A stretch of 9,345 nucleotides of DNA, taken from positions 1 to 9,345 of the forward strand of contig DAOWCC010000093.1 in the NCBI GenBank assembly GCA_030639665.1, given 5' to 3'. How positions within the stretch are numbered: position 1 is the stretch's first letter; each line of letters opens with the position of its first letter. Shown one piece after another: positions 1-6,479 of this stretch. A program made the position numbers and the translations under genes. The notes under the pieces are model-generated. The model was not told where the DNA came from and searched no databases. It was given only the letters and a program-made list of their open reading frames with translations. The stretch comes from Elusimicrobiota bacterium (GTDB lineage Bacteria; Elusimicrobiota; Elusimicrobia; Elusimicrobiales; UBA9959).

Positions 1-1
1 G

Positions 2-1090
2 CATATCCCCGTCTTCAGTGAAACTGAAATAGCTTTAGCCTTTATTAAAGGGGTTAAACTATATGCCGTTACGGGCACGAATGGGAAAACGACAACGGTG
101 ACGCTCTTAAATGAAATCTTTAAGGAAGAATTTAAAAATTCAATACGCTCAACCTGGGCTTGCGGAAATCTTGGCAAACCCCTTTCGCTTATCGCCCGCC
201 GAGTTAAACCCGGAGATTTTCTGGCTATGGAAATATCCAGCTATCAACTTGAAGACTCTTCTTATATTAAGCCAAATGTTTCCTGCATACTCAATATAAC
301 TCCCGACCATATAAAACATCACGGCAGTTTAAATAAATATATTCAGGCAAAAACAAAAGTTTTTAAACTTCAAGATAAAAAAGATTCTTGTATTTTTAAT
401 TACGCGGATAAAAATAAATTTTTAAAAAATAAAATTAAATCCGAGAAACTGTTTTTTTCCGTCCCTAAAAAACCCGCGATAAGCGCGTATTTTGAAAACA
501 GCGCCATTTATCTGAATTTAAAAAATAAAAAAATAAAACTCCGACCCCCAAAATTGCATGGACTTCATAATATTGAAAATTCCATGACAGCCGCGTTAAT
601 GGCTCTTACCGGCGGCGTAAAAAAACAAAGCGTTCAAAAAGCTTTTGATAATTTTAAAGGCGTTAAACACCGCATTCAACCGGTTCGAAATTTAAAAGGA
701 ATAAAATTTATAAATGATTCAAAAGCGACAAATATCAATTCCGTTATCGCGGCCATTAAAGCGCTGGCGGGCCCCGATAAAAATATTCTTCTGATTCTTG
801 GTGGAAAAGACAAAGGCTCTTCTTATACGCCTCTCACTCCGCTTATCCGAAAACATATTAAATGTGTTTTAACAATTGGCGAAGCCGCGAAAAAAATCGA
901 AAAAGAATTTAAAAATTCAATTGGTATAATCTCAGCAAAAACAATGACAACCGCGGTAAAAACAGCTTTTAAAAAAGCTGAAAAAAACGATATTGTGCTT
1001 CTTTCACCGGCTTGCGCTTCTTTTGACCAATTTGAAAATTTTGAGGCCAGAGGCGACGCTTTTATAAAAACGGTTAAAAAATTAAAATGA
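2..1090 (+). CDS. murD: UDP-N-acetylmuramoyl-L-alanine:D-glutamate ligase MurD, 5'-truncated by the window edge
   Basis: Cytoplasmic ATP-dependent ligase that adds D-glutamate to UDP-MurNAc-L-alanine, the second amino acid of the peptidoglycan stem. The frame is open from base 2, and 362 residues are visible. In order they show the P-loop GTNGKTTT (about residues 25-32 of the visible part), SSYQLE, NITPDHIKHHG with the downstream AK that carries the carbamylated lysine in this family, LHNIENS, NDSKATN, LGGKDKG and, near the C-terminus, LSPACASFDQF. This is the full Mur ligase central and C-terminal set, and NDSKATN plus the C-terminal motif point to MurD rather than MurC, E or F. In E. coli MurD (438 aa) the P-loop lies near residue 112, so roughly 85 N-terminal residues are probably missing upstream. 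The internal GTG at 98 lies after the P-loop and cannot be the start. The stop overlaps the ftsW start (ATGA), which suggests translational coupling. Confidence 0.96.
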   Translation, partial: HIPVFSETEIALAFIKGVKLYAVTGTNGKTTTVTLLNEIFKEEFKNSIRSTWACGNLGKPLSLIARRVKPGDFLAMEISSYQLEDSSYIKPNVSCILNITPDHIKHHGSLNKYIQAKTKVFKLQDKKDSCIFNYADKNKFLKNKIKSEKLFFSVPKKPAISAYFENSAIYLNLKNKKIKLRPPKLHGLHNIENSMTAALMALTGGVKKQSVQKAFDNFKGVKHRIQPVRNLKGIKFINDSKATNINSVIAAIKALAGPDKNILLILGGKDKGSSYTPLTPLIRKHIKCVLTIGEAAKKIEKEFKNSIGIISAKTMTTAVKTAFKKAEKNDIVLLSPACASFDQFENFEARGDAFIKTVKKLK

Positions 1091-2220
1091 TAAAAAGAAA
1101 CAGACAAAAGAGATTTCTCTCAAATTTGTTTAATAATAAAAACTTTAAGCATATGGATTATTCATTTCTTCTTGTAAGCGGAATATTATTAATCTTCGGC
1201 CTGCTTTCCTTATATTCCGCAAGCGCTATCTATGCCACCAATAAATACGCGGATTCATTCTATTATCTGAAAAGACAAACCTTATGGATATTTATAGGCC
1301 TTGGATGCATGACCTTTATAAGCGGGATAAACTATAAAAAGCTAAGACCTTATATAAAACCCGCCATTCTGCTAACCTTAGCTCTTTTGATAATAACCCT
1401 TTTCTGCCCGCCCATAGCTAATGTCCGGCGTTGGATTCCACTGGGGCTTATGAATTTTCAAACCAGTGAATTGGCAAAACTAATGATACTGATTTATTTT
1501 GCCGATTATTTTGACCGTAATATAAGCAAAATCTCTTCCAATGGGAGAGTATTAATACAGCCGATGGTGGTTTTTGCCCTGACATTGGGCCTTATCGCCC
1601 TACAGCCCGACTTGGGAACACCGGCAATTATATTTATTGTTTCCATTTTGGTTTTCTTTGCCGCCGGTTTAAAAAAACGCCATATTTTTATTCCGATAGC
1701 GCTGGCAGTCCCCGCGCTTATATACGAAATATTCTCACGCGGCTATCGCATCGAAAGAATAAAAGCCTTTTTATCGCCTTGGGGAGATCAAGCAAATACC
1801 AGTTATCAGATATCGCAATCTCTGCTTGCCGTGGGCTCGGGCGGCTGGTCGGGAAAAGGTCTTGGCGCCTCAAAATTAAAGCTTATGTATTTACCTGAAG
1901 TACATACTGATTTTATATTTCCGATAATAGCGGAAGAATTGGGTATGATTGGCGCTATGGTGGTAGTAAGCCTCTTTTTATTTCTTCTTTTAAAGGGAAT
2001 AAAAATCGCCAAAAGCGCGAATAATTTATTTTCTTCTTTACTGGTAATCGGCATAATGTTCACCATAACTTTACAGGCTTTTTTTAATATCGCCATGACG
2101 ATAGGAATTGCGCCCACTAAAGGACTTCCCTTGCCTTTTTTCTCTTATGGCGGCTCTTCCATGGTCATGACTCTTATAGCAATAGGCATTGTTCTTAATA
2201 TTTCAGCTCAAAAAAGATAA
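1087..2220 (+). CDS. ftsW: SEDS-family septal peptidoglycan glycosyltransferase FtsW
   Basis: Integral membrane protein of 377 aa that polymerises lipid II into glycan at the division septum, normally together with a class B PBP. SEDS hallmarks are LFCPPIANVRRWIPLG followed by NFQTSELAKL (about 105-132), LQPDLGTP (172-179), the PWGD motif (231-234), PEVHTDFIF (270-278) and GLPLPFFSYGGSS (346-358). Asp275 in PEVHTDFIF matches the catalytic aspartate of FtsW/RodA. About ten hydrophobic segments are visible after a short basic cytoplasmic N-terminus of about 24 residues. The sequence alone does not exclude RodA, but the position between murD and murG is the classic ftsW slot. The ATG overlaps the murD stop as ATGA and has no clear Shine-Dalgarno sequence, which fits coupled re-initiation. 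The length is usual for the family and no key residue is missing. Confidence 0.95.
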   Translation: MIKRNRQKRFLSNLFNNKNFKHMDYSFLLVSGILLIFGLLSLYSASAIYATNKYADSFYYLKRQTLWIFIGLGCMTFISGINYKKLRPYIKPAILLTLALLIITLFCPPIANVRRWIPLGLMNFQTSELAKLMILIYFADYFDRNISKISSNGRVLIQPMVVFALTLGLIALQPDLGTPAIIFIVSILVFFAAGLKKRHIFIPIALAVPALIYEIFSRGYRIERIKAFLSPWGDQANTSYQISQSLLAVGSGGWSGKGLGASKLKLMYLPEVHTDFIFPIIAEELGMIGAMVVVSLFLFLLLKGIKIAKSANNLFSSLLVIGIMFTITLQAFFNIAMTIGIAPTKGLPLPFFSYGGSSMVMTLIAIGIVLNISAQKR

Positions 2221-2236
2221 TATTGTACTGAGGTTT

Positions 2237-3355
2237 ATGAATACACAAAAAAGAATACTTATAGCGTCCGGCGGAACGGGAGGACATTTTTATCCCGGTT
2301 TTGCCATAGCCCAAGAACTCAGAAAAAGAAATTGGCAAATCGTTTTTTTAGTTAAAAAGAACGACCCGTCCATACCGACCATTGAAAATAATAATTTTGC
2401 CTTTTGCCAGCTGGATATGAAAGCTCTGCCGAGAACAATTAATCCTTTTAAGCAAATCTCTTTCAGCGCGAAACTTTTAAAATCTATTTTTCAAACTAAA
2501 AAAATAATAAAAGATTTCAAGCCGCTTCTAACCATAGGCATGGGAAGTTATGTTTCTTTTCCCGCAACCCTGGCTTCCAAATTTTCAAATATCCCCGTTA
2601 TAATCCATGAATCAAACGCCAAATTCGGAATAGCCAATTATCTTTCAGCGCGTTTCGCTAAAAAAACGCTTCTCGGCTTAAAGATTGAAAAAAACCCTTT
2701 CAAAGAAAAATCCATATTATCAGGCACCCCCGTACGGGAATTTTTCTCTAAAAACATAGACCAAAACGCCGCAAAAAAACAACTCGGTTTGCGTGAGAAT
2801 TTACCCGTTTTCTTAATATTCGGCGGCAGCCAGGGCGCCAGAAAAATAAACCACTCAATAGTCCGATTAATCAAACAAATTGAAAATAAACCGGATAAAA
2901 TTCAAATCGCGCATATAACGGGAAAACGGGATTTTAAATCCATCACTGAAGAGTATAAAAAACAAAACCTTATTGAGCAGCCGAATATAAAAATATTTGA
3001 CTATCGCAGTGATATGGATGTTTTATATGCCGCCGCCGACATTGTTGTTTCAAGAGCGGGGGCAAGCACCATCGCGGAACTTATGCTGTTAAAAAAACCC
3101 GCTTTCTTAATTCCGCTGCCAAATTCCGCGGCTGACCATCAAGTTAAAAATGCTAAAATTTTGGCCGATAATGATTGCGCCGTTTTGATAGAAGAGAATA
3201 ATTCTTTTGAAAAAATTCTTCGCCAAAACTTTAAAAAGATTATAGAAGACTCATCAATAATTAAAAAAATGCGCGATAATTACGAAAAATTAAATATGCC
3301 AAGCATAACAAGCGCGGCATCATTTATAGCGGATATCATAGAAACTACAGTTTAA
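2237..3355 (+). CDS. murG: UDP-GlcNAc:lipid I N-acetylglucosaminyltransferase MurG
   Basis: GT-B fold glycosyltransferase on the inner face of the inner membrane. It transfers GlcNAc from UDP-GlcNAc to lipid I to make lipid II, the substrate of FtsW. The ATG at 2237 gives 372 aa (E. coli MurG is 355). Motifs in order are GGTGGHFYPG (12-21, with the conserved His17), GMGSYVSFPA (101-110), HESNAKFGIAN (124-134, the family's HEQN...N loop), GTPVR (163-167), GGSQGA (196-201) and the nucleotide-sugar site SRAGASTIAEL (272-282), followed by IPLP and DHQ.KNA (292-306). A TTG at 2189 would add 16 residues overlapping ftsW, but MurG proteins normally begin just before the GGTGGH loop, so 2237 is preferred. 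A weak GAGG lies only 3 nt upstream. The 17-bp gap after ftsW indicates one transcription unit. Confidence 0.95.
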   Translation: MNTQKRILIASGGTGGHFYPGFAIAQELRKRNWQIVFLVKKNDPSIPTIENNNFAFCQLDMKALPRTINPFKQISFSAKLLKSIFQTKKIIKDFKPLLTIGMGSYVSFPATLASKFSNIPVIIHESNAKFGIANYLSARFAKKTLLGLKIEKNPFKEKSILSGTPVREFFSKNIDQNAAKKQLGLRENLPVFLIFGGSQGARKINHSIVRLIKQIENKPDKIQIAHITGKRDFKSITEEYKKQNLIEQPNIKIFDYRSDMDVLYAAADIVVSRAGASTIAELMLLKKPAFLIPLPNSAADHQVKNAKILADNDCAVLIEENNSFEKILRQNFKKIIEDSSIIKKMRDNYEKLNMPSITSAASFIADIIETTV

Positions 3356-3439
3356 GACCAAGGCTAAGATTTAGGTCTGACAATAAAAAAAAGGCTGTTT
3401 GCATTGAGATTTTGTTGTTCTTGACCTTAATCTTGGTCT
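3355..3439. repeat. Imperfect inverted repeat between murG and the dehydrogenase gene
   Basis: The arm AGACCAAGGCTAAG (3355-3368, beginning in the last base of the murG stop) is complementary at 12 of 14 positions to CTTAATCTTGGTCT (3426-3439), with 57 bases between them. An inner AGACC/GGTCT pairing (3355-3359 with 3374-3378) is an alternative small hairpin. No T-run follows the right arm, so an intrinsic terminator is not supported. I see no transposase and no obvious target-site duplication. It could be a small dispersed intergenic repeat or chance. Confidence 0.4.
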
Positions 3440-3449
3440 GCCGTAAAAC
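3421..3449 (+). promoter_or_regulatory. Possible sigma-70-type promoter for the dehydrogenase gene
   Basis: TTGACC (3421-3426, 5 of 6 to consensus) and TAAAAC (3444-3449, 4 of 6) are separated by 17 bases. Transcription would start near 3456, right at the ribosome binding site, leaving a very short leader. The -35 overlaps the right arm of the inverted repeat. This rests on consensus matching only. Confidence 0.35.
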
Positions 3450-3456
3450 TGCCGTT

Positions 3457-3462
3457 AAGGAG
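3457..3462 (+). promoter_or_regulatory. Strong Shine-Dalgarno site deciding the dehydrogenase start
   Basis: AAGGAG lies 7 nt before the ATG at 3470. It favours this start over the in-frame ATG at 3512, which lacks a comparable site. It is the best ribosome binding site in the window. Confidence 0.8.
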
Positions 3463-3469
3463 AATTAAA

Positions 3470-4594
3470 ATGGAAATTGATAAAGGCGCGGTATGGATTA
3501 AATTTAATATCATGGAAAGCTTCATAAAAGACGCTTTCATAGGCATAGGCGTTCCAAAAAAGGATGCCGCGATATGCGCTAAAGTTCTTATAGACGCGGA
3601 TAAATCGGGCTTTGATTCTCATGGCATATCCAGAATGAAAACAATCTATTATGACCGAATAAAACAAGGTATACAATTCGCTAAAACAAAATTTGAAAGA
3701 ATTAAGGAAACTGCCGGCACAGCTGTTATAGACGGCCATCACGGCATGGGCCATGTTATAGGCGAAAAAGCCATGAAACTTGCTATCAAAAAAGCTAAAA
3801 AATGCGGCATAGGCATGACGGTCGTGAGAAATTCAACTCATTATGGAACCGCCGGCTATCACGCTTTACTTGCCGAAAAAGCCGGTATGATAGGAATAAC
3901 GGGTACAAACGCCCGCCCTTCAGTCGCCCCGACTTTCGGCACGGAAAACATGCTGGGCACCAATCCCATAACTTTCGCCATGCCCACAAATGAAAAATTT
4001 CCTTTCCTGCTTGATTGCGCCACCTCGATAACTCAAAGAGGCAAAATAGAAATAGCCGCCAAGATGGGAAAGAAATGCCCCAAAGGCTGGGTAATTGATG
4101 CCCAAGGAAAAGAGGAAACGGATAGTAAAAAAATACTGGACAGTCTTGTAAAAGGAACATCCGCTTTTCTTCCTCTGGGCGGAGGGGGAGAAGATTTGGG
4201 CGGATATAAAGGCTATGGCTATTGCACCGTAGTTGAAATTTTATCAGCCGCTCTTCAAGAAGGTTCATATCTCAAGATGCTGACAGGAAGCAAGAACGGA
4301 AAAAAAGCTCCTTATTGTCTGGGACATTTTTTTATAGCCATTAATATCTCCGCGTTTACCAATATAAAGTTCTTTAATAAAATTGTAGGCAATATATTAA
4401 AACAGCTCAGAAATTCAAAAAAAATGCCGGGACAAAAAAGAATATATACCGCCGGGGAAAAAGAATATTTAACTTGGCTTGAGAGAAAAAACAAAGGAGT
4501 TCCGGTAAATAAAGGCACTCAAAAAGAAGTTCTTATTATGCAAAGGGAATTGGGGCTTACAAAATATAAATTTCCGTTTAAAGTAAAGATATAA
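3470..4594 (+). CDS. Malate/L-lactate dehydrogenase family (Ldh_2) oxidoreductase
   Basis: NAD(P)-dependent 2-hydroxyacid dehydrogenase of the Ldh_2 family, which includes malate, L-lactate, ureidoglycolate, sulfolactate and 2,3-diketogulonate enzymes and is unrelated to the Rossmann-type MDH/LDH. It has 374 aa and is cytoplasmic with no signal peptide. Family signatures are ADKSGFDSHGISR (43-55, with conserved Ser-His), DGHHGMGH (88-95), VVRNSTHYGTAGYHALLAEKAGMIG (118-142), the TNARPSVAPTFG and MLGTNPITFA blocks (146-170), LDCATS...RGKIE (181-194), PKGWVID (204-210), and LPLGG with the insert GGGEDLGGYKGYGY (234-251). The LGG.GEDLGGYKGYGY form is typical of the longer malate/lactate branch, but motifs cannot settle the substrate. 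After about 325, a Lys-rich tail contains the family's usual YTAGE...W..R helix. It sits where a dcw cluster usually has murC and has no obvious role in wall synthesis. Confidence 0.9.
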   Translation: MEIDKGAVWIKFNIMESFIKDAFIGIGVPKKDAAICAKVLIDADKSGFDSHGISRMKTIYYDRIKQGIQFAKTKFERIKETAGTAVIDGHHGMGHVIGEKAMKLAIKKAKKCGIGMTVVRNSTHYGTAGYHALLAEKAGMIGITGTNARPSVAPTFGTENMLGTNPITFAMPTNEKFPFLLDCATSITQRGKIEIAAKMGKKCPKGWVIDAQGKEETDSKKILDSLVKGTSAFLPLGGGGEDLGGYKGYGYCTVVEILSAALQEGSYLKMLTGSKNGKKAPYCLGHFFIAINISAFTNIKFFNKIVGNILKQLRNSKKMPGQKRIYTAGEKEYLTWLERKNKGVPVNKGTQKEVLIMQRELGLTKYKFPFKVKI

Positions 4595-4636
4595 GAAAAG
4601 GCAAAAAAGCGGCCACAAGGTTGCTACCGGGGGATT

Positions 4637-5608
4637 ATTACGAAAGACCAAGATAAAGCTAAAACATTTATTTATGCCGGTTTTTTCCTGTTTTTTTCAA
4701 TTACAGCGCTGAATTTTCTAAAGATAGAACCAGCGCATACTCTTTATTACCTTTTCGCGTGGTGGTCGTATATATTTTTTATTGACGGCGTAATATACAC
4801 CATAAGAAAAGAATCCCTTATAATATCCAGAACCGCGCAGTTTTTTCGCCTGCTTCCATGGTCGGCATTTATATGGTTTGTATTTGAACTCCTAAACCTA
4901 AGACTGCAAAATTGGCATTATATGTATATACCAAGCTCGGATTATTTGCGCTGGAGCGGCTATATTCTCGCTTATGCTACGGTTTTACCCGGAATTTTTG
5001 AAACCGCCGAATTAATTGAAACACTGGGTTTATTTAAAAAAGCAAAAATTAAGCCTCTAAAAATCACACCCAAACTTCTTCGAGGATCAATGATTATAGG
5101 CGCCGCCTTTATAGCGCTTCCAATGTTGTGGCCAAAATATTTTTTTCCGCTGATATGGGGAGGATTTATATTTCTGCTTGATCCCATAAATTATCGCTTG
5201 GGACTAAATTCTTTTCTAAAAGATTGGGCGCAAGGCAATATTAAAAAATTTTATACCCTTTTACTTTCAGGCTTTATCTGCGGAGGTTTATGGGAATTTT
5301 GGAACTTTTTTTCGGGAGCAAAATGGGAATACACTGTGCCGTTTGTCGGAAACTTAAAAATATTTGAAATGCCGATACTTGGTTATATAGGCTTTCCGCC
5401 TTTTGCCATATCGTGTTATGTCATGTATTCTTTCATATCCTATATATGGCGCGGAAAAACCCATGAATTTGAAGCCGGGGAAAATCTGAAAATCCCCAGT
5501 AATCCTTTATTAAGAATAGGAGCCTATATTCTTGTCATCGCTCTTTCAGCCATAACAATCGCGGCCATAGACAAATATACCGTATGGCTTTACATAGCGC
5601 GCCTATAA
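4637..5608 (+). CDS. Polytopic membrane protein of unrecognised family; start codon uncertain
   Basis: I cannot assign a family. From ATT at 4637 the product is 323 aa with about eight hydrophobic segments (roughly 11-29, 36-55, 68-88, 106-126, 150-182, 205-224, 246-271, 291-312), so it is an inner-membrane protein. Conserved-looking aromatic motifs are FELLNLRLQNWHY (83-95), LWEFWNFF (218-225) and FEMPILGYIGFPPFA (243-257). The ATG at 4922 would remove three good membrane segments and the FELLNLRLQNW motif, so coding clearly begins earlier. The frame is open back to the dehydrogenase stop (4592-4594, same frame), yet there is no in-frame ATG, GTG or TTG between 4595 and 4922. ATT at 4634 or 4637, just after a GGGGG run (4629-4633), is the best guess. 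Readthrough of the TAA or loss of the true 5' end are alternatives. The regulator gene follows after 32 nt. Confidence 0.75.
   Translation: MTKDQDKAKTFIYAGFFLFFSITALNFLKIEPAHTLYYLFAWWSYIFFIDGVIYTIRKESLIISRTAQFFRLLPWSAFIWFVFELLNLRLQNWHYMYIPSSDYLRWSGYILAYATVLPGIFETAELIETLGLFKKAKIKPLKITPKLLRGSMIIGAAFIALPMLWPKYFFPLIWGGFIFLLDPINYRLGLNSFLKDWAQGNIKKFYTLLLSGFICGGLWEFWNFFSGAKWEYTVPFVGNLKIFEMPILGYIGFPPFAISCYVMYSFISYIWRGKTHEFEAGENLKIPSNPLLRIGAYILVIALSAITIAAIDKYTVWLYIARL
4645..4658 (+). repeat. Third copy of the AGACCAAG motif
   Basis: AGACCAAGATAAAG matches the reverse complement of 3426-3439 at 13 of 14 positions. The two copies flank the dehydrogenase gene as inverted repeats. It lies at the uncertain N-terminus of the membrane-protein gene. 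A match this short can occur by chance in an AT-rich window of this size. Confidence 0.3.
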
Positions 5609-5625
5609 ATAATCTGGTTTGAAAT

Positions 5626-5632
5626 AAGGAAA
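5626..5632 (+). promoter_or_regulatory. Shine-Dalgarno site of the response regulator gene
   Basis: AAGGAAA ends 8 nt before the ATG at 5641 and supports that start. The 32-nt gap to the preceding membrane-protein gene shows no complete promoter, so the two are probably co-transcribed. Confidence 0.6.
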
Positions 5633-5640
5633 TTTGACAT

Positions 5641-6369
5641 ATGAACACATTACAACCGGAAATACTCTTTCTAACAAAGGATGAAATTCTTTTTGATTTT
5701 TGTCGTTCAAAATTTAAAAAGGGAAATTCCAATCTTTATCTTGTTAGCGCGGCTTCTGAAATGAGAAATTTTATCCGCGAGAAAGATATAAACGCGATTA
5801 TTCTTGATTCCGATTATTCCTATGATATCATTGGTTTGCGGGCGGAAGAGGCCATAGCGAAACTCAAAAACTCTCTTAATCCAATGCCGATAGTAATCAT
5901 ACTAAAAAAGGAAAATTATTCCGGACAAATTCTGAAACTTTTGGAAATTGGCGCCCATGAAGTGCTGACACATCCGATAAAACCGCAAATACTCGTGGAA
6001 CAAATGAAAGCCCTTGTGAGGATTTTTTTTAAAAAACCGATAAAAAAACGAAAATATTTTACGACGAAAAATGAAAATATACTAATGAACTATCCGGCAA
6101 GAAAATGCTTCATTAAGCTTGGCCCTAAAGGTGAAAGACAGGAAATTAAACTGACAAAGACTGAATTTCAAATACTTTATCGGCTTTTACAAAAAAAAGG
6201 CGAACTTGTGTCATTTGAGGATTTCCGTAAAAACTTATGGCCCACCGCTTCATCTTCCAAAACAATAATTCATTTGCTGCATCAAATTATCTCAAATATC
6301 AGAAAAAAAACACATCCTTGTCCCGTTAAAATAGAAAGCATACGCGGAGAAGGGTTCCGAATATCATAG
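5641..6369 (+). CDS. OmpR/PhoB-family response regulator with atypical receiver domain
   Basis: DNA-binding transcription regulator of 242 aa: N-terminal receiver-like domain (about 6-128), a basic linker (FFKKPIKKRKYF, 129-140) and a C-terminal winged helix (about 168-242). The winged helix is clear: IKLTKTEFQILYRLLQKKGELVS (169-191), then the recognition-helix region SSSKTIIHLLHQIISNIRKK (204-223) and the wing IESIRGEGFRIS (231-242), matching Trans_reg_C. In the receiver, Asp56 (AIILDSD) sits at the phosphoacceptor site and D14/E15 keep part of the acidic pocket. Two switch residues are changed: Lys89 stands where Thr/Ser is usual (IILKK), and His111 replaces the invariant Lys before Pro (LTHP instead of LTKP). 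It may therefore be a pseudo-receiver that works without normal phosphorylation. No histidine kinase is adjacent. The tandem repeats directly downstream (6397-6435) are a likely target. That it is a regulator is well supported; the signal is unknown. Confidence 0.9.
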   Translation: MNTLQPEILFLTKDEILFDFCRSKFKKGNSNLYLVSAASEMRNFIREKDINAIILDSDYSYDIIGLRAEEAIAKLKNSLNPMPIVIILKKENYSGQILKLLEIGAHEVLTHPIKPQILVEQMKALVRIFFKKPIKKRKYFTTKNENILMNYPARKCFIKLGPKGERQEIKLTKTEFQILYRLLQKKGELVSFEDFRKNLWPTASSSKTIIHLLHQIISNIRKKTHPCPVKIESIRGEGFRIS

Positions 6370-6396
6370 CCAACCTCTCTTTCACTCCTTATTATC

Positions 6397-6435
6397 TTGA
6401 TTAAAAATTGATTATTTATTGATTAAAAATTGATT
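6397..6435 (+). promoter_or_regulatory. Tandem 11-bp-spaced TTGATT array, candidate response-regulator binding site
   Basis: TTGATT occurs at 6397, 6408, 6419 and 6430, exactly 11 bp apart. The array can also be read as two identical 17-mers, TTGATTAAAAATTGATT at 6397-6413 and 6419-6435, offset by 22 bp. PhoB/OmpR-type winged-helix regulators bind head-to-tail as dimers to direct repeats with an 11-bp period, and a gene for such a protein ends 27 bp upstream. The last element overlaps the -35 box at 6434 by two bases, a position compatible with activation next to RNA polymerase or with repression by occlusion. A-tracts in helical phase would also bend the DNA, which is an alternative reason for the periodicity. 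Confidence 0.65.
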
Positions 6436-6462
6436 GACAGAAGGCTTTTCACCCCTTAGACT
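6434..6462 (+). promoter_or_regulatory. Sigma-70-type promoter for the secreted protein gene
   Basis: TTGACA (6434-6439, perfect -35) is followed after 17 bases by TAGACT (6457-6462, 4 of 6 to the -10 consensus). The predicted start is near 6469, about 10 nt before the ATG. TATACA at 6462-6467 looks more like a -10, but its 22-bp spacing from the -35 is too long. Confidence 0.6.
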
Positions 6463-6468
6463 ATACAC

Positions 6469-6473
6469 AAGGG
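6469..6473 (+). promoter_or_regulatory. Shine-Dalgarno site of the secreted protein gene
   Basis: AAGGG lies 6 nt before the ATG at 6480 and supports that start, which places a signal peptide at the very N-terminus. It falls at or next to the predicted transcription start, so the mRNA leader would be unusually short. Confidence 0.55.
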
Positions 6474-6479
6474 CGTTTT

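Noticed and set aside
2189..2236. TTG start extending MurG by 16 residues into ftsW
   Set aside because: The added residues are not part of the MurG fold, and the ATG at 2237 puts the GGTGGH loop at the usual distance from the N-terminus.
3355..3439. Intrinsic terminator after murG
   Set aside because: The stem is imperfect with a 57-base loop and no T-run follows, so it does not fit a Rho-independent terminator.
3512..3514. Internal ATG as the dehydrogenase start
   Set aside because: The ATG at 3470 has a strong AAGGAG at 7-nt spacing, while 3512 has none.
3795..4268. Long antisense open frame (157 codons) opposite the dehydrogenase gene
   Set aside because: It is the complement of a clearly conserved coding sequence, has no recognisable domain and is rich in Cys, Trp and Arg as shadow frames often are. 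The same applies to the other antisense frames at 823-1107, 1806-2117, 6734-7030 and elsewhere.
4621..4656. Small TTG-started frame as leader of the membrane-protein gene
   Set aside because: It encodes only 11 residues before a stop and is in a different frame. A frameshift would be needed to join it to the membrane protein, with no slippery site seen.
5634..5639. TTGACA as a -35 box in front of the response regulator gene
   Set aside because: It is one base before the ATG, so any -10 and start site would lie inside the coding sequence. It cannot drive the full gene.
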